This document shows positions 1 to 11,414 of a stretch of DNA of 64,000 nt, piece after piece; position 1 is the first letter of the stretch, and every line of letters begins with the position of its first letter. The notes below the pieces were generated by a model that did not search any database, was not told the origin of the DNA, and saw only the letters and a list, made by a program, of their open reading frames with translations. Source of the DNA: Auriscalpium vulgare (Eukaryota; Basidiomycota; Agaricomycetes; Russulales; Auriscalpiaceae); assembly GCA_019915015.1 (NCBI GenBank), contig JAHBBC010000001.1, positions 2,046,001 through 2,110,000 of the forward strand, given 5' to 3'. Position numbers and translations under genes: made by a program.

Positions 1-3000
1 CGATAGTACAGTCTCCACACACCTTGCAGCCTAGCTTCCTTCTTCTGGCGCTGAGTCTCCCTGCTCTTCATCCCCGAGAAAGCCTGACACGGGCGTGAGC
101 ATCCCAGCATGCTTGAAGAATGTTGATGAACAACCGTACCTGTTTGATAAGCAACTTTTTCTTCTCCTGGATGTCGATAACCTAGCGCGGGTCATCAAGA
201 CAGAGCGAGACATCAGGCGACTGGCGACGTACTTTTGACTCTACTGTGTTCTCCGCGATTAGCTGGTACACGTGGACGGGCTTCGTCTGGCCAATTCTGT
301 TCAAGACACTGCCTCAGTATCGTCACGACTGGTCCGACAAGGCGTCCGTACCGATTGCAGCGGTCAATCGCCTGGCTCTCAATGCCTTCTTGCCACCACC
401 TGCACACAAAGTGAAACACCATGAGCTACACGGCGGACGACACATCACCCGCGCACTTACGGGTCCATACTGAAGCATGCACCCTCATTAGCTAACGCCG
501 GTCTGCCGATCTAAAGAAAGACTTACAGGTAAACATTGTTTGCGACGGTGAGGTTCAACCCGAGCGCGCCGGCCTTCAGCGATATAAGCATCACCTTCGG
601 GTTAACCCCAGACGCCGCGCTCGCGCGATATGTAGCTGTCGATGTTGTCCCTGAGGAGCGCGCCTTGGCCTTGGGCTTCGGCTTCGGCTTCCCCTTCCCC
701 TTGCCCTTCCCCGCCTTGCCTTTACCTTTCTTCGCCCACGCGCCGTCCTCGTCCTCGTCGTCAATGAAATCGTCGTCGTCGTCGTCCGTCAGCTCGATCG
801 TGGGCTGGAAGTCGTCGTCCCCGTCGGTGGCGTCGCCGTCCTGGAACGAGCTGTCCGGGTCCGCGGCCGCATCCCGGGCGTTGCTGCGCCGGCGCACGGA
901 ACGCCCGCCCTCAGTGGACATCGGGAAGGGGGCAGGGATAGGGGTAGAGGCCGCGGAGGCCGCAGCGGGGCGCGAGGCAATCGGGGCGGCGTCGGCGTCG
1001 CCCTCCTCGATTGGGACGCAGAAAGCCTCGAGCGTCTCCTGGCGCCGGCGCGCGGACATCTGCCCGTCGAAGCGCACATACGAGATGCTGCAGAGCCTAG
1101 CCTGTCAGCATGTACCTCCAACACTCCACGCGCATACATACCCTTCGCTATCCAGAGTCTCAGCGATCTGCCCAGTCAGTCAATTCGTGTCAGTCCGAGG
1201 ATGTATCAAGGATGAGTGCACATGCCTTATCCAAGAACGACGTAAACTGCGAGAACACGAGCGACTTTTCCGTGGGCGGCGTGAGCTTGAGCAGGTGCAC
1301 GAGCTGGTCGATCTTTGCGGACGAGCCGGTGCGCAAGCCGCTCAGCGCGTCGTCGTCCTCGTCCTCATCGTCGAGCCGGACAGGCTTTTGCGTCAGCTCG
1401 GTCGGCGGCGGCGGCTCGATGAGGTCTCCCATGCCGATCGTGCGGCGGTCCTGCAGAACAACGTCAGAAGCTGCTCCTCCAGAGTGCAATCCGACAGCGC
1501 ATATACCATAGGGCACTTCGGGTCCCGCGTAATGACCTCGGTGATGCTGTCGCATCGACAGTTAGCCTCCCGCTAACTACTCGAGAAAGAGCAACTCAGC
1601 GCACCACGCGAGACAGAACCGATGTGCACACGCTGTGATGCGCGGCTCGTCCAGAACGCCAAAGCAGATCGGACACTCCTCGTTGTCCTCGATCGCCTGC
1701 GCGAGCGCGCCTTGCAGGCGCACGCGGTCCTCAGCCGAGACGTGGATAGCCGCGTCGGGCTCCGCGTCGAGCTCGTTCGCGCGGCGCAGTTGCTCCGCGT
1801 AGTCGGCCGGCACGAGCCCGGGGTGCAGTGCGAGCTGGCGCAGGCGCGTGAGCATGCTGAGAGCATTGGTCGACACGGCGACGGCGTTCATCCCGCCGTG
1901 GCTGTCCATGAAGCCCTCGATGCGCTGCTGGGAGAGCTGCTCAACGGTATCGTAGAGCGCCTGGTGGGTGGGTGAGAAGAGGCGGAGACGAGGGGGAAGT
2001 GGTGTGGGTGGACTTACGCGGGCTTCGGGATGAAGAGCGACGGGGACGAGCGTCATCTCCACCTGGAATATTGTTCAGGTTGAGGGCGCGATCAAAACTT
2101 CGATGGGCTTACCGGGGGCAGGGGCACGAGGTAGTTGCCTTCGCTGTCTTGCATCTTGACGCTACTTAGCAGATGCTCGCGGTAGACAGCCGTACGAAGC
2201 GTACCTCTTTTGTACGACGGATGCATATTTGAGACATAAGTGCCTGGGAAGTGCCTCGGTTAGACATTTCCAGAGGTCTGCAAGGTGAGTCGTACCCTCA
2301 GGATCTCTGCGCCGGTCGGGTCGCCGTCTTTAAGCGGCCGGAGAACCAGCGCCTTGAAGAAATTAGCATCATCCAATGGGCGACAGATCTTCAGGAACGT
2401 GAGGATGGATCCCAGATCCTGCATGTACACAAGTCAGCAGCACTGCCAAATCCACAGATACCGTATCTCGTCACCTGGGGAGAATTAATCTGGGCGACGC
2501 GATCAGCAATGTGGAGACAAGACGTATCCATTGAAGACTTACGATGGGCGTGCCAGTCAAGACCCATCGCCGGTCCGCTTCCAAAGCGCACACAGCCTGT
2601 GCCATCTTGGTCCTTGGATTCCTGATGTTGTGCCCTTCGTCTAGGATCACTCGCTAACCTCCATCATCAGCAACACAAAACACAACTTTATTCGAAAACG
2701 CCAAACCTTCCAGTTGACGCCGAACAAGTTACTCTCGCCCTTCTTCCTCTTCTTGCTGCCGCCCGCTCCGACGCCAGTGGCGCCGAGTGCGTTGGCATGC
2801 TCGCCGGCAACGGTCTGGTATGTCGTGATCACGATATCATATCGCTGCAGGTCCGCGGCAGACAGCGCACGCGTGTTGCCATAGTACGTCGTGGACGTGA
2901 GCGCGCCGGGCACGCAGTGGTCCTGGAGCTGCTTCTCCCAGTTCGACATGATGGACAGCGGGACAACTGGTGTGTGTCAGAGGAGGAGGCGGAGGGCACA

Positions 3001-5288
3001 CACATATCCAATGACGCACCGATGAGTGTAGATTTGCTGAAGCCGGGGGTGTTGTCTTGTTTGGTGGCGAGTATGAGAGAGATCATGGTGAGCGTCTTAC
3101 CCTGCCTAGGCGTCAGCATCCATAGCATCTTATTCATCGAAAAGAAAGTTCGTACCAATCCCATGCTGTCCCCACACAGTGCACCCTTTCCAAGCGCAGG
3201 TGCCGCTTGTTGCGGAGTTTTGGTTGCAACTAGTTTGGACAATTGAGCAGGCACTTCGTCAGAGAGCATATATACTGACCGTTGTAGTAGTACGACTGCG
3301 TCAAATCATATGCGTTGGTAATTCTTCAAACACTTGCAATAGAACACAGCGCACCTTGTCTGCCGTCTTCCTATACTGCCAGAACTGCACTGGCTTCTCC
3401 CCTTCCTTCCTCGGCACCTTCGGGGTCTCATGCTCAATGCACCACAGCAGCGCCTGTTTCTGATGCCGCAGTAGATCCACCTTCAGCTCGCCGCTCTCGA
3501 TGCCCGGCGGGCTCTCGTGCACCGGCAGCTTCAGCACGTCCTCGGTCGAGCACAGCGTATCGAGGAGGCTGCCGCGCCGGCCCTCGTCGTCGACCTTCTC
3601 GAGGCTGTTCAGCAGCTGGCGCAGTTCGGCCGCCTTCGCGAGGGATTCCTGCTGCTTGCGCGCGGCCTCGATCTGCGCGGGCGTGCGCGTGGCCGGGACC
3701 TGACTTGAGTAAGGAGAGGCGCTGTACGCCGGTGCTTGGGAGCCGGGATAGGAGGCTGCAGGGTAGCCTGACGTGTATCCCGGAGGCAATGAGGATCCTG
3801 ACGCCATCTGGGATGAGGTCGCATAGCTGTCGCCGGCCACTGCGGTGCGGGTGGTCGGTGGGGCCGTCGTCATCCTGGGGAACCCACGCTGGCCGGGCGT
3901 CGCCCAGATGAGCACTGGCTCGAGTTGAGCTCGCTTGTCTGCCGCGCCGAATATCTTCAGGGTTCTGATGCACTATTAGAACGGCGGAATAAACTGAAAA
4001 GATAAATGTGGACTCACACCGACAGTACATAGGAGGATCCGCGCACTGTATATTCGAGATCTCAGTCACGACTCAGGACAGGGGACTACATATGTCCATG
4101 AAAACAACTTGCAATTTCCGTCTCTCATGGTCCCCTCGAGGGTCACCTTTTTCTGGTCCATCAAGGGTGCCAGCTTCAAGGCGATATCCCGCGGGAGATG
4201 TCCGACTTGCGTGTTGCCGATGTTCATCACTTGAATGGCATTTCTGCCCGCATATACCCGCGTCAGCCAAACGAAACTTCCAGAAGCGGTTTCGACATAC
4301 TTATCATATTTGTTCTGCGGCTCTCTAATCAAGCGTACTTGCTCCCCGGCGTCGACAAGGCCTGCACGACGTTAGCTGTCAAATCTTACCGAATGAAACG
4401 GCATACCTTCATAGTACTGGATACCGACAACTTTCGACACCATCGTGCAATACAGCTCGTCAATGGGTTCCGCGTCAGGTTGGTCATCTTCCGCGCCCTC
4501 TTCCCAAGTCGTTCCTGCCGGCGCATTCGGGCGTCGTACACCATGGTAAGAGGATCCCGTTGCCGTGTGTTGCGTCATGGAGGGCTGCGACGCGCCAAAT
4601 TGCGCTTCGTACATTGCCTTACGTTTCTTCTGACTGGGCCCAGGACCCGAGGGCGTGGACGAGCCTGGCTGCGAGGAAGCGGGCTGGGATAACGAAGGCT
4701 GGGACGAAGCCGGCGGCTGGGAGGACATCGGCGGTTGGGAAGAGGGAGGTTGAGAAGCTGTCTGGGACGAGGACGGCATGGGCACGGCAGCTTCAGCTGC
4801 ACCGTACACGTCCGCCGGGTCGATGCGCCGCATCGCGAGCGCCATGCGGACCTTCTTCTGGTCCTCTGCGCGCAAGTTGTGAAAGCCCGTGACGCGTTCC
4901 ACGCCGTAGCCGGCCATGGTTCCGAGCTCCTTGGTTGTCACGCAGCCCCTACGGAAGCTAGTATCAGCCACGACTGGCATGAGGAAGGCATACAGCCTGC
5001 TTCAAGACGTACCAGTGCATCCATTTGACCATCTCACCATAGTCCCCTATGTACGAATGACCGTATCTCAGGTCCCCAAGTGAAATGTTTGTCCCTCCAC
5101 ACGTCGATCCATGGCATTTTGCTCTGGAGCTTTTACTGTACTGAAGCAGGCGCCGAAGCATGATCAGGAGGCGTCGCGCTGCTGGAAATTCTATATCAAC
5201 GTACCTCCAGATGGTGTGGGTTCGAAACCTTAGTTTTAGAGGATGAGCTTCCAAAGCTCTTAGACCCGTAGCCTCTGCGGTACGCCAT
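1..5288 (-). CDS. Rad5/HLTF-type SNF2 translocase with PARP-type zinc finger, HIRAN and RING (3' end off window)
   Basis: DNA-dependent ATPase and probable ubiquitin ligase of the Rad5/HLTF class, which acts in nuclear DNA-damage tolerance. Many-exon gene with ATG at 5288 (MAYRRGYGSK). Domains in order: a PARP-type zinc finger (about 4900-5140; KCHGSTCGG then WMHWGCVT); a Ser/Gln/Pro-rich linker; HIRAN (about 4080-4330; NIGNTQVGHLPRDIA); a second low-complexity linker; SNF2 lobe 1 with a GK-T motif I near 3100, DEGH near 2640 and LTGTPI near 2550; RING (about 1440-1700; CPIC, AHRFC, KCPMDRR); lobe 2 with VRFDGQMSARRRQ, LISLKAGALGLNLT and a CNR/IGQTKP split by an intron. A charged insert of about 135 residues separates motifs IV and V. 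The last visible exon (ETQRQKKEAR) ends at a splice donor about 15 bp from the window edge, so the stop codon is missing. The family is certain; the zinc finger rests on hand-joined exons. Confidence 0.93.
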
Positions 5289-5468
5289 AGTGGCGGTGGC
5301 GGTCAGAAGAGAGGGCTTTTGAGTTTGGTCGACTGCCAAGCGCTCGCCACCAACGCGTCGCGCTCCCCAACAAACACACACAAACAACGCGAGCTTGTTG
5401 ATCGAGGTGACCGCGGGGCCGTATATCAGTGTATCTGTATCAGTCTCAAAGCTCCTCACATTGTACGC

Positions 5469-6005
5469 TCACGTCCTGGTCAAGAAAACGCCACGAAACA
5501 TGTCTGATGCGATGTCGGGATCTCGCTCCGCGGCTGCAGCCTCGTTCCCACCAACAATATTGCAGACGTAACTGTGCCGAGCGCTTGCAGGGAACTTCTT
5601 GCGCGTCTGTTTCTTGCTGGACCCACAGGGCCACACTTGCTTGCGACCTGCCAGCACCATCTCGACCTCGCGCAACCGGGCGATAAATGTCTCGTTCACC
5701 ATCAGCATCTGAACGCGCCAAACAGGCTCACGCGCCGTTTCATAAACCTGCCGATCATCCGAAAGCGGAACCTCCTGCCAACCCCGAGAGTGTTGACGTA
5801 GACGCTGCGATGCGGCGTCCGCCCGCGCATGAACTTGGGCAGGCCGCCACCCGGCAAGGCAGAAGCAAGATGTGAAGGCGTACATTTGAATATCATATCC
5901 GAACGGTGTGTATGCAATAACGGGAAGGACGCTGCTGATTGGAAATGAAGAATTAGATGGCATGGGCGGTGGGAGTGCGGTGGGCTCGATGAATATCGCA
6001 GCCAA
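5469..6005 (-). CDS. hypothetical protein, weak gene model
   Basis: An uninterrupted frame of 178 codons begins MAAIFIEPTALPPP and ends GVFLTRT. It has no recognised domain. An alternative model uses an intron beginning GTACGCC near 5890 and ending CGCAG, which would join PFGYDIQ to RLRQHSRGWQ. The middle part (LREVEMVLAGRKQ) looks helical and charged. It lies upstream of and in the same direction as the Rad5-like gene, and further exons may lie between 6100 and 6720. It could equally be non-coding. Confidence 0.22.
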   Translation of the reverse strand: MAAIFIEPTALPPPMPSNSSFPISSVLPVIAYTPFGYDIQMYAFTSCFCLAGWRPAQVHARADAASQRLRQHSRGWQEVPLSDDRQVYETAREPVWRVQMLMVNETFIARLREVEMVLAGRKQVWPCGSSKKQTRKKFPASARHSYVCNIVGGNEAAAAERDPDIASDMFRGVFLTRT

Positions 6006-7270
6006 TACTTTCAGTGAGTCGTATCATACAAATCCACCCACGTTCGGTTCTTTGCAAGGACCGGAGCTCTGCGCCAAAGAGACGGGCTCAGATAAGATGT
6101 CGACGTTAGCACGGCGCAAAATAATATTATTGTGGGAGGTGACTCAACTCACTCTTTCTATGATGCGACAAACGACGGCCAGCAACGATTTGGCTGCGAT
6201 ACCCCTGTCGATCAGCCTCGGAACCATTCTTGTGATGCACTTGACGACTTGCTGGCGTTGCCGTGTGCTCTCTCCTCCCACTCCCTCGCGACCCTGTTTC
6301 CTTGCAGCGCTCTCTGGCCGCCAGACTCTCATGGTGATAGACGACCGCCGCCTCGTGGCGGCGTCGCGCTCCCATACGAGGAGACCGCTGTCAGCTGCAT
6401 GGACGGCATTGACAGCGAAATTCCCATTGTCAGTCGAGAATTTGTCCGCATCTCGCAGTGGCATGGACGCGCATGGCCGACGCAGTGCCAAGCATGTGCA
6501 TGTGCCTGCGGGACCTTCGTTGCTTTCATTTCTGGTGCGGGATTGACGTCGCACGTATAACGGAGCTGTCGTGGTCGGCGCTGCTTGACGACCAGCCTTA
6601 CTCGGGAGGACATTGTAGTAGGATGACGAGATAGAGACGAGGAGAGGGAGGGCGGTATTTGGACAGGTCAGAGCATGGCTCGACATCAATTGAGGCACAG
6701 CTCGTGCTCGGGAGATCACTAAGGCAGGGAAATTGCAGAGCTGTTAAGTTAGTGGGAGTGCAGAGGACGGAATGGTCAATCCCATCAGGCTGCAAGAAGC
6801 ACCAGCCGGCTTCGCGTCCATCACAGCTTGTCCATCGTGGCAACGTTATTCAGGGACTCTCCGTCTGTTCTCTCCTCCGCGGTCCTGTGGCCGCTGCCAA
6901 CAGACACGCCAGGAAGGCGACAAGGAGGCAGGGCGCCGGGCTGCCTGCATGTGATGGCAGATCCGAAGTGCAGGCACAAATGGCAAGTCAAAATATTTGA
7001 CCTTTATGGGCCTAAATATGTCGAGATATGTCGAGGGCATGGGGCAAAATGTGCAGAAAGTCGGCCGGCAGGCTGCCGACCTGCGAGGGATGTGAGGACC
7101 AAGACGGATGTGTGCTTGACGTGGGGCCGACAGCCAGGCTGCGATATTAACCCATACGCCCTGCTCTTGTTTCCTTGGGAAACAACCATGATATAACCTC
7201 TTGATCTCTGTCAACTGCCACCTCAATTGCCCTGCCCGCCCCCTCCCCCTGCCCGCCCTCTCCCACCCCC
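6006..7270. other. intergenic or unresolved region
   Basis: No gene is supported here. A minus-strand open frame of 191 codons at 6144-6719 shows no family motif, and a splice donor (GTGAGTTGAG) follows its last codons, so it could be an upstream exon of the weak model at 5469-6005. The stretch 6960-7200 is AT-richer and immediately precedes the G-alpha start, so it probably holds that gene's promoter. Confidence 0.4.
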
Positions 7271-9537
7271 ATGCCTGGCATCGTCGACGACGCGGAGGCC
7301 CGCCGCGTTAGCAAGGCCATCGACCAGGAGCTCCAAGTGCGCCCGCCCCGCATTTTACTTCCGTCCCGCGCGCCACTGACGTTCTCCCCACCAGCGCGAG
7401 CGGGAGCTCATCAGGAAACGGCAGACCCTTCGGAAGGATGTCAAAGGTGCGCACCGTCCTCCTCGGCACTCTGGCCCCCAACCCCCGCCCGCAGCCCCCC
7501 GCATTCCTCGACGCGCGATTTACCGGTCTGATGCGCGCGCCCAGTCATGCTGCTCGGACAGGCCGAGTCTGGCAAATCAACGTTGCAAAAGCAGTTCCAG
7601 CTCTACTACGCTTCGCAGACCCTCGACAAGGAACGGCCCTCATGGCGCCCGATCGTCTACTTCAACGTGATCAAGGCCGTGCGCACCATCCTCGAGGAGC
7701 TCGACTGGCACCTCTCCAACACGGGCGGCGAGGACGGCCTGGACGACGACGACGACTTCCTCGACCCGGACTGGCAGCAGGATATCGCGGACATCGGCTC
7801 GCGCCTTCTCCCGTTCACGAGCATCGAGGACAGCCTCGCGTCCGAGCTCAGCGGCGGCGTCACTGTCACCGGCAACCGCTCCGGCGTGTTCGTCCGCGCG
7901 GGCTGGCAGGCTCTCGTCACCCCGACGCGCTCCTGGCCGCTCTCCGACATCCGCGCCTCCGTCTCGTCGACGCGCCCGGGCGCGGTCACCAACCTGGCCG
8001 CGCGCCTCGTCAGCGAGGTGCAGTACGAGATCACGAGCCTCTGGCAGCACCCGGCGACGAGAGCCCTGCTGCGCTCGCGCAAGCTGCGGCTCGACGAGTC
8101 CGCCTCATTGTACGTATCGGCGTGCCTGCCAGGAACGCATTTGAGACTTATCGTGTACACAGCTTCTTGGAAGAGATCCACCGGCTGGCGGAAATTGACT
8201 ACTTACCCACGACGGGTACGACATATTCCCGCGGAACATTCTAACTTTCCTGACCGCGATGCAGACGATATCCTGCACGTGCGGCTACAGACTCTGGGCG
8301 TCACCGAGCACACATTCGAGATTGACTTTGGCACGGCGCACTACAACTGGCTGCTGTACGATGTCGGAGGAGCGGTGCGTGTCTCCCTCACGGCAGGCAC
8401 TTCATCTGAACTGATTGGCCTGCAGCGAGGCCAGGCGAGTACTTAGACGCCGTCAGCACGTCGCACGCGCTAACGCCACAACCGCTGAATGCTGCCACTT
8501 TCGGCACACCTGCAGCGGCACGCGTGGGTCCCCTACTTCGACGACGGTGCGTCCATCTCCTCCTGCTCCCATCTCCCTTTGAGGTTCTCCTCTTGTGCTG
8601 CCGCGCGCGACCTTCGGACGCCGCCTCATCCTGTGTGCGCAAATCAGCGCGCGCTTCTGATGCAGAACACCCCCACTAACTGCCTTGCGCGCTTCTACAG
8701 CCACCGCGGTCATCTTCCTGGCCCCCATCTCGGCATATGATCAGGTGAGAATCCGCCGTCGCGCCTCCGTCTCGCAGCCTGGCTTCTCGGCTATCTTCTC
8801 CGACCGCCGACGCTGATGGGGCGCCTCCCGCCCGCACGCATCCGCTGACCGACGCCGCAGTACCTCGAGGAGGATCCGCGCACGAACCGGATCGACGACT
8901 CGCTGCAGCTCTTCACCTCAGTATGCACGAACAAGCTCCTGCGCAACTCGACCCTCGTGCTCATGCTCAACAAGGTGCGCGAACAGCATTCGCATCAGCT
9001 TCTCCGGCGTCCGCTAAGGGCCTGCACAGACCGACCTTCTCAAGAAAAAGCTCCAAGCTGGGGTGCTCGTGAAGAAGTAGTGCGTGCGACCCGCGACGCG
9101 TGCTTCGCGGTGGGACTGATGTAACGTGCGTTCTGCGCGGTCGCAGCATCACGTCGTATGGCGAGCGGCCAAATAGGTACGAAGAAGTCGCGGAATACTT
9201 CCGAGCGCACTTTGCGCAGGTGCACAAGCGCAAAGGCCTGTCAAAACAGCAGCTGTACACGGTAAGCTCGGCATCATATACCTGTATGGCCACTATTAAC
9301 CGTGTGTGTGTGCGCAGCATTTCACATCCATGCTGGTTCGGCGTTATTCAGCTGTTCTCATCTGGCAAGTATACTGAAACAGTTCCCTTTTGATTTCGCA
9401 GGACATCAGAGCGACGCAGAAGATTATCGTGGATGGTGCGTCGTGTGGCTCCCACACCATCGTGGCGCCGGTCTCACATTGTTCCAGTCAATGAAGCGAT
9501 CATTCGTTCGTATCTGGGCCAATCTGGGTTGGCATAA
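7271..9537 (+). CDS. divergent heterotrimeric G-protein alpha subunit
   Basis: GTP-binding signalling subunit, recognised by the five guanine-nucleotide motifs in order: GQAESGKST (G1, after VMLL at 7545), VRLQTLGVT (G2), DVGGA-RGQR (G3), NK-TD (G4, split by an intron) and HFTSML (G5). The helical domain carries an acidic insert (GGEDGLDDDDDF). The frame starts MPGIVDDAEARR at 7271 and ends SYLGQSGLA, with its stop at 9537; there are about ten exons. There is no MG start, so no N-myristoylation site. The catalytic switch II Gln of canonical subunits (DVGGQ) is Ala here. G3 is assembled through a 9-nt exon (8426-8434) followed by a GC-AG intron. DVGGARGQR resembles what I recall of an expanded divergent G-alpha class in agaricomycetes; the effector is unknown. 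Confidence 0.92.
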
Positions 9538-10241
9538 CCCCGACTCGGACGCTGGCCCTCTGGACATGATGCAGTCCAGCGTCCAGCACGAAGCCAGCTC
9601 CACCGGTCCCGCAACTCCGTTCTTGCCAATGCTCTCTCTCCATAAATACCCTCATTCACGATCACCTCCCACGTCCCGCTTACGGCCGTCCTTCCCCCAT
9701 CGGTCTGTTCGTCCTCTCCTGCTGTGCTGTGCGGTGACCACCTGCTTCGTTTGAATGATCGATGCAATTATCTCTCGTTTCTTCCATCTTCAATCCTCAT
9801 TGATCTACGCAGGATCTAGCTCTTCTGTACCCCCTCCTTTGTATCAGAGTACCTACGCAAGCAGAGCGCTACATTGTTGCACCTACAATCATCATACCTT
9901 CCTTGTTTGAATACACAATCTGAGCGAAATCTGGCATCGATCCGAGGCCTCAGCGACTCTATCTTTCGCTCGCATGGAACAGAGACGTTGGAGCATCACA
10001 ATGTGCCACGCGGCTCATAGACATCCTTCAAGTTGGTTCCCTTGACTAGTCAGGCGGCATATTTACATTCCTCTTTCGGCTTTCTATTACTGTATGCCGC
10101 CACCCAACACCGCGCGCTGCGGCTGTCCTAGCACCAGGCGGGCAAGCAGCGGGGCTTTTCGAGTAACTGCTATCATCCTCGGATCTCGTCCCACGTCTTC
10201 CTCGCCTGTCTTCGACGGCTTCGACCTTGTGACCTTGGATC
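9538..10241. other. intergenic: G-alpha 3' side and sirtuin upstream region
   Basis: No supported gene. The first part is pyrimidine-rich with short frames in all phases and probably holds the G-alpha 3' UTR. The last 200 bases probably hold the sirtuin promoter and 5' leader. Confidence 0.5.
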
Positions 10242-11269
10242 ATGGACGAATATCAACGCTTCAAGGCAGCTGTCTCTGCTGCACGACATGTCATCGTGCT
10301 CGCCGGGGCCGGCTTATCTGCAGCATCAGGCATCCCGACGTTCAGAGGTGCAGGTGGTATGTGGAGGCGATACGTGAGTCGGCGTGTGGGTCCGTTGCAT
10401 CTAATTTGACGTCTCTGGAGGACGCGATGAGCCTCGCCACGCCCGAGGCGTTCGAAGACGACCCGTCGCTTGTCTGGCAGTTCTACCACTACCGCCGCGA
10501 GGTGTACGCCGCCCACCCCCTATCCAAGCCTATGTATTCACATCCTCTCCAGCGTCCGCAAGGCGCAGCCGAACCGCGCACACCGCGCGCTTGCCCTCCT
10601 GAGCGCGACGCCCTCGCTCCTCGGCCCCAACACGCAGTCCTTCCGCCTCGTCACGCAGAACGTCGACGGCCTCTCGCAGCGCGCGCTCGCCGCCACCGCG
10701 CCGCCCAGCGCGCGCGCCGCGCCCCATCGAGATGCACGGCGCGCTGCGGCACGTGCGCTGCACGGCGTGCGGCGCCGTGCGCGAGATCGCCGACGGCCCG
10801 CCCTGCGCGGCGCTCGCGGGCACGGAACGCTTCTTCGCGGCAGACGACGCACAGCGCGCGCCGGCGATCCCGCGCGCGGAGCTCCCGCGGTGCGCGGAGG
10901 CTGGGTGCGGGGGGCTGCTGCGCCCGGGCGTGGTGTGGTTCGGCGAGGGCGTGCCCCTGCTGGACGACATCGAGGCGATGATCGCGCGCGAGTGCGATCT
11001 CTTCTGCGTCGTCGGCACATCGTCCGAGGTGAGTGCTTTCCGAGTGCAAAGGGTTTTCCGATGCTTGTCTCGGCTGAGGCTGATCGGCTGCACATGCGTG
11101 CCACCCGCAGGTGTACCCGGCTGCCGGGTTTGCGGATACTGCCGGGGAGAACGGGGCGCAGATCGCGTACTTCAACATCGAAAGAACAGACGGGGACAGC
11201 GAGGCCGACTTTGTGTTCGTTGGACCGTGCGAGGAGACGCTGCCCAGGGCCTTTGGGGTCGAGATTTAG
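10242..11269 (+). CDS. SIRT5-class sirtuin (NAD-dependent lysine deacylase) with an internal frame break
   Basis: Class III sirtuin: removes acyl groups from lysine using NAD+. Starts MDEYQRF at 10242, with no targeting peptide. Visible motifs: [18 protein letters not shown] (NAD loop), [22 protein letters not shown] (catalytic His plus first Cys pair), [20 protein letters not shown] (second Cys pair) and [13 protein letters not shown]. Introns near 10375, 10508 and 11031 join cleanly (RRY/DAM, REV/VRK, SSE/VYP). SIRT5 proteins specific for succinyl and malonyl groups carry Tyr and Arg in GGYWR; here it reads GGMWRRY, keeping Arg and replacing Tyr. Between [12 protein letters not shown] (about 10686) and IEMHG (10726) the frame changes by one base with no room for an intron, so this copy is either broken or misread within a GC-rich tract. 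Confidence 0.85.
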
Positions 11270-11414
11270 TCGGAGCAGCTGTGGCTGTACATCAACGCCC
11301 GGCCACAATCATAGATATCCAGTCCGCGTTCATAAAAACACGCAGAACAATACATATGCTACAGTGTCGAGGAGTCGTGGTTTCTCCGAGTACTCAACAT
11401 GTCACCGGCTTTCC

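Noticed and set aside
741..800. cgt/cgtc trinucleotide repeat
   Set aside because: Coding: it is the Asp/Glu run of the Rad5-like insert, not a free microsatellite.
536..1576. 346-codon plus-strand frame
   Set aside because: Antisense shadow of the Rad5-like exons, created by their Asp/Lys/Gly-rich insert; no family motifs.
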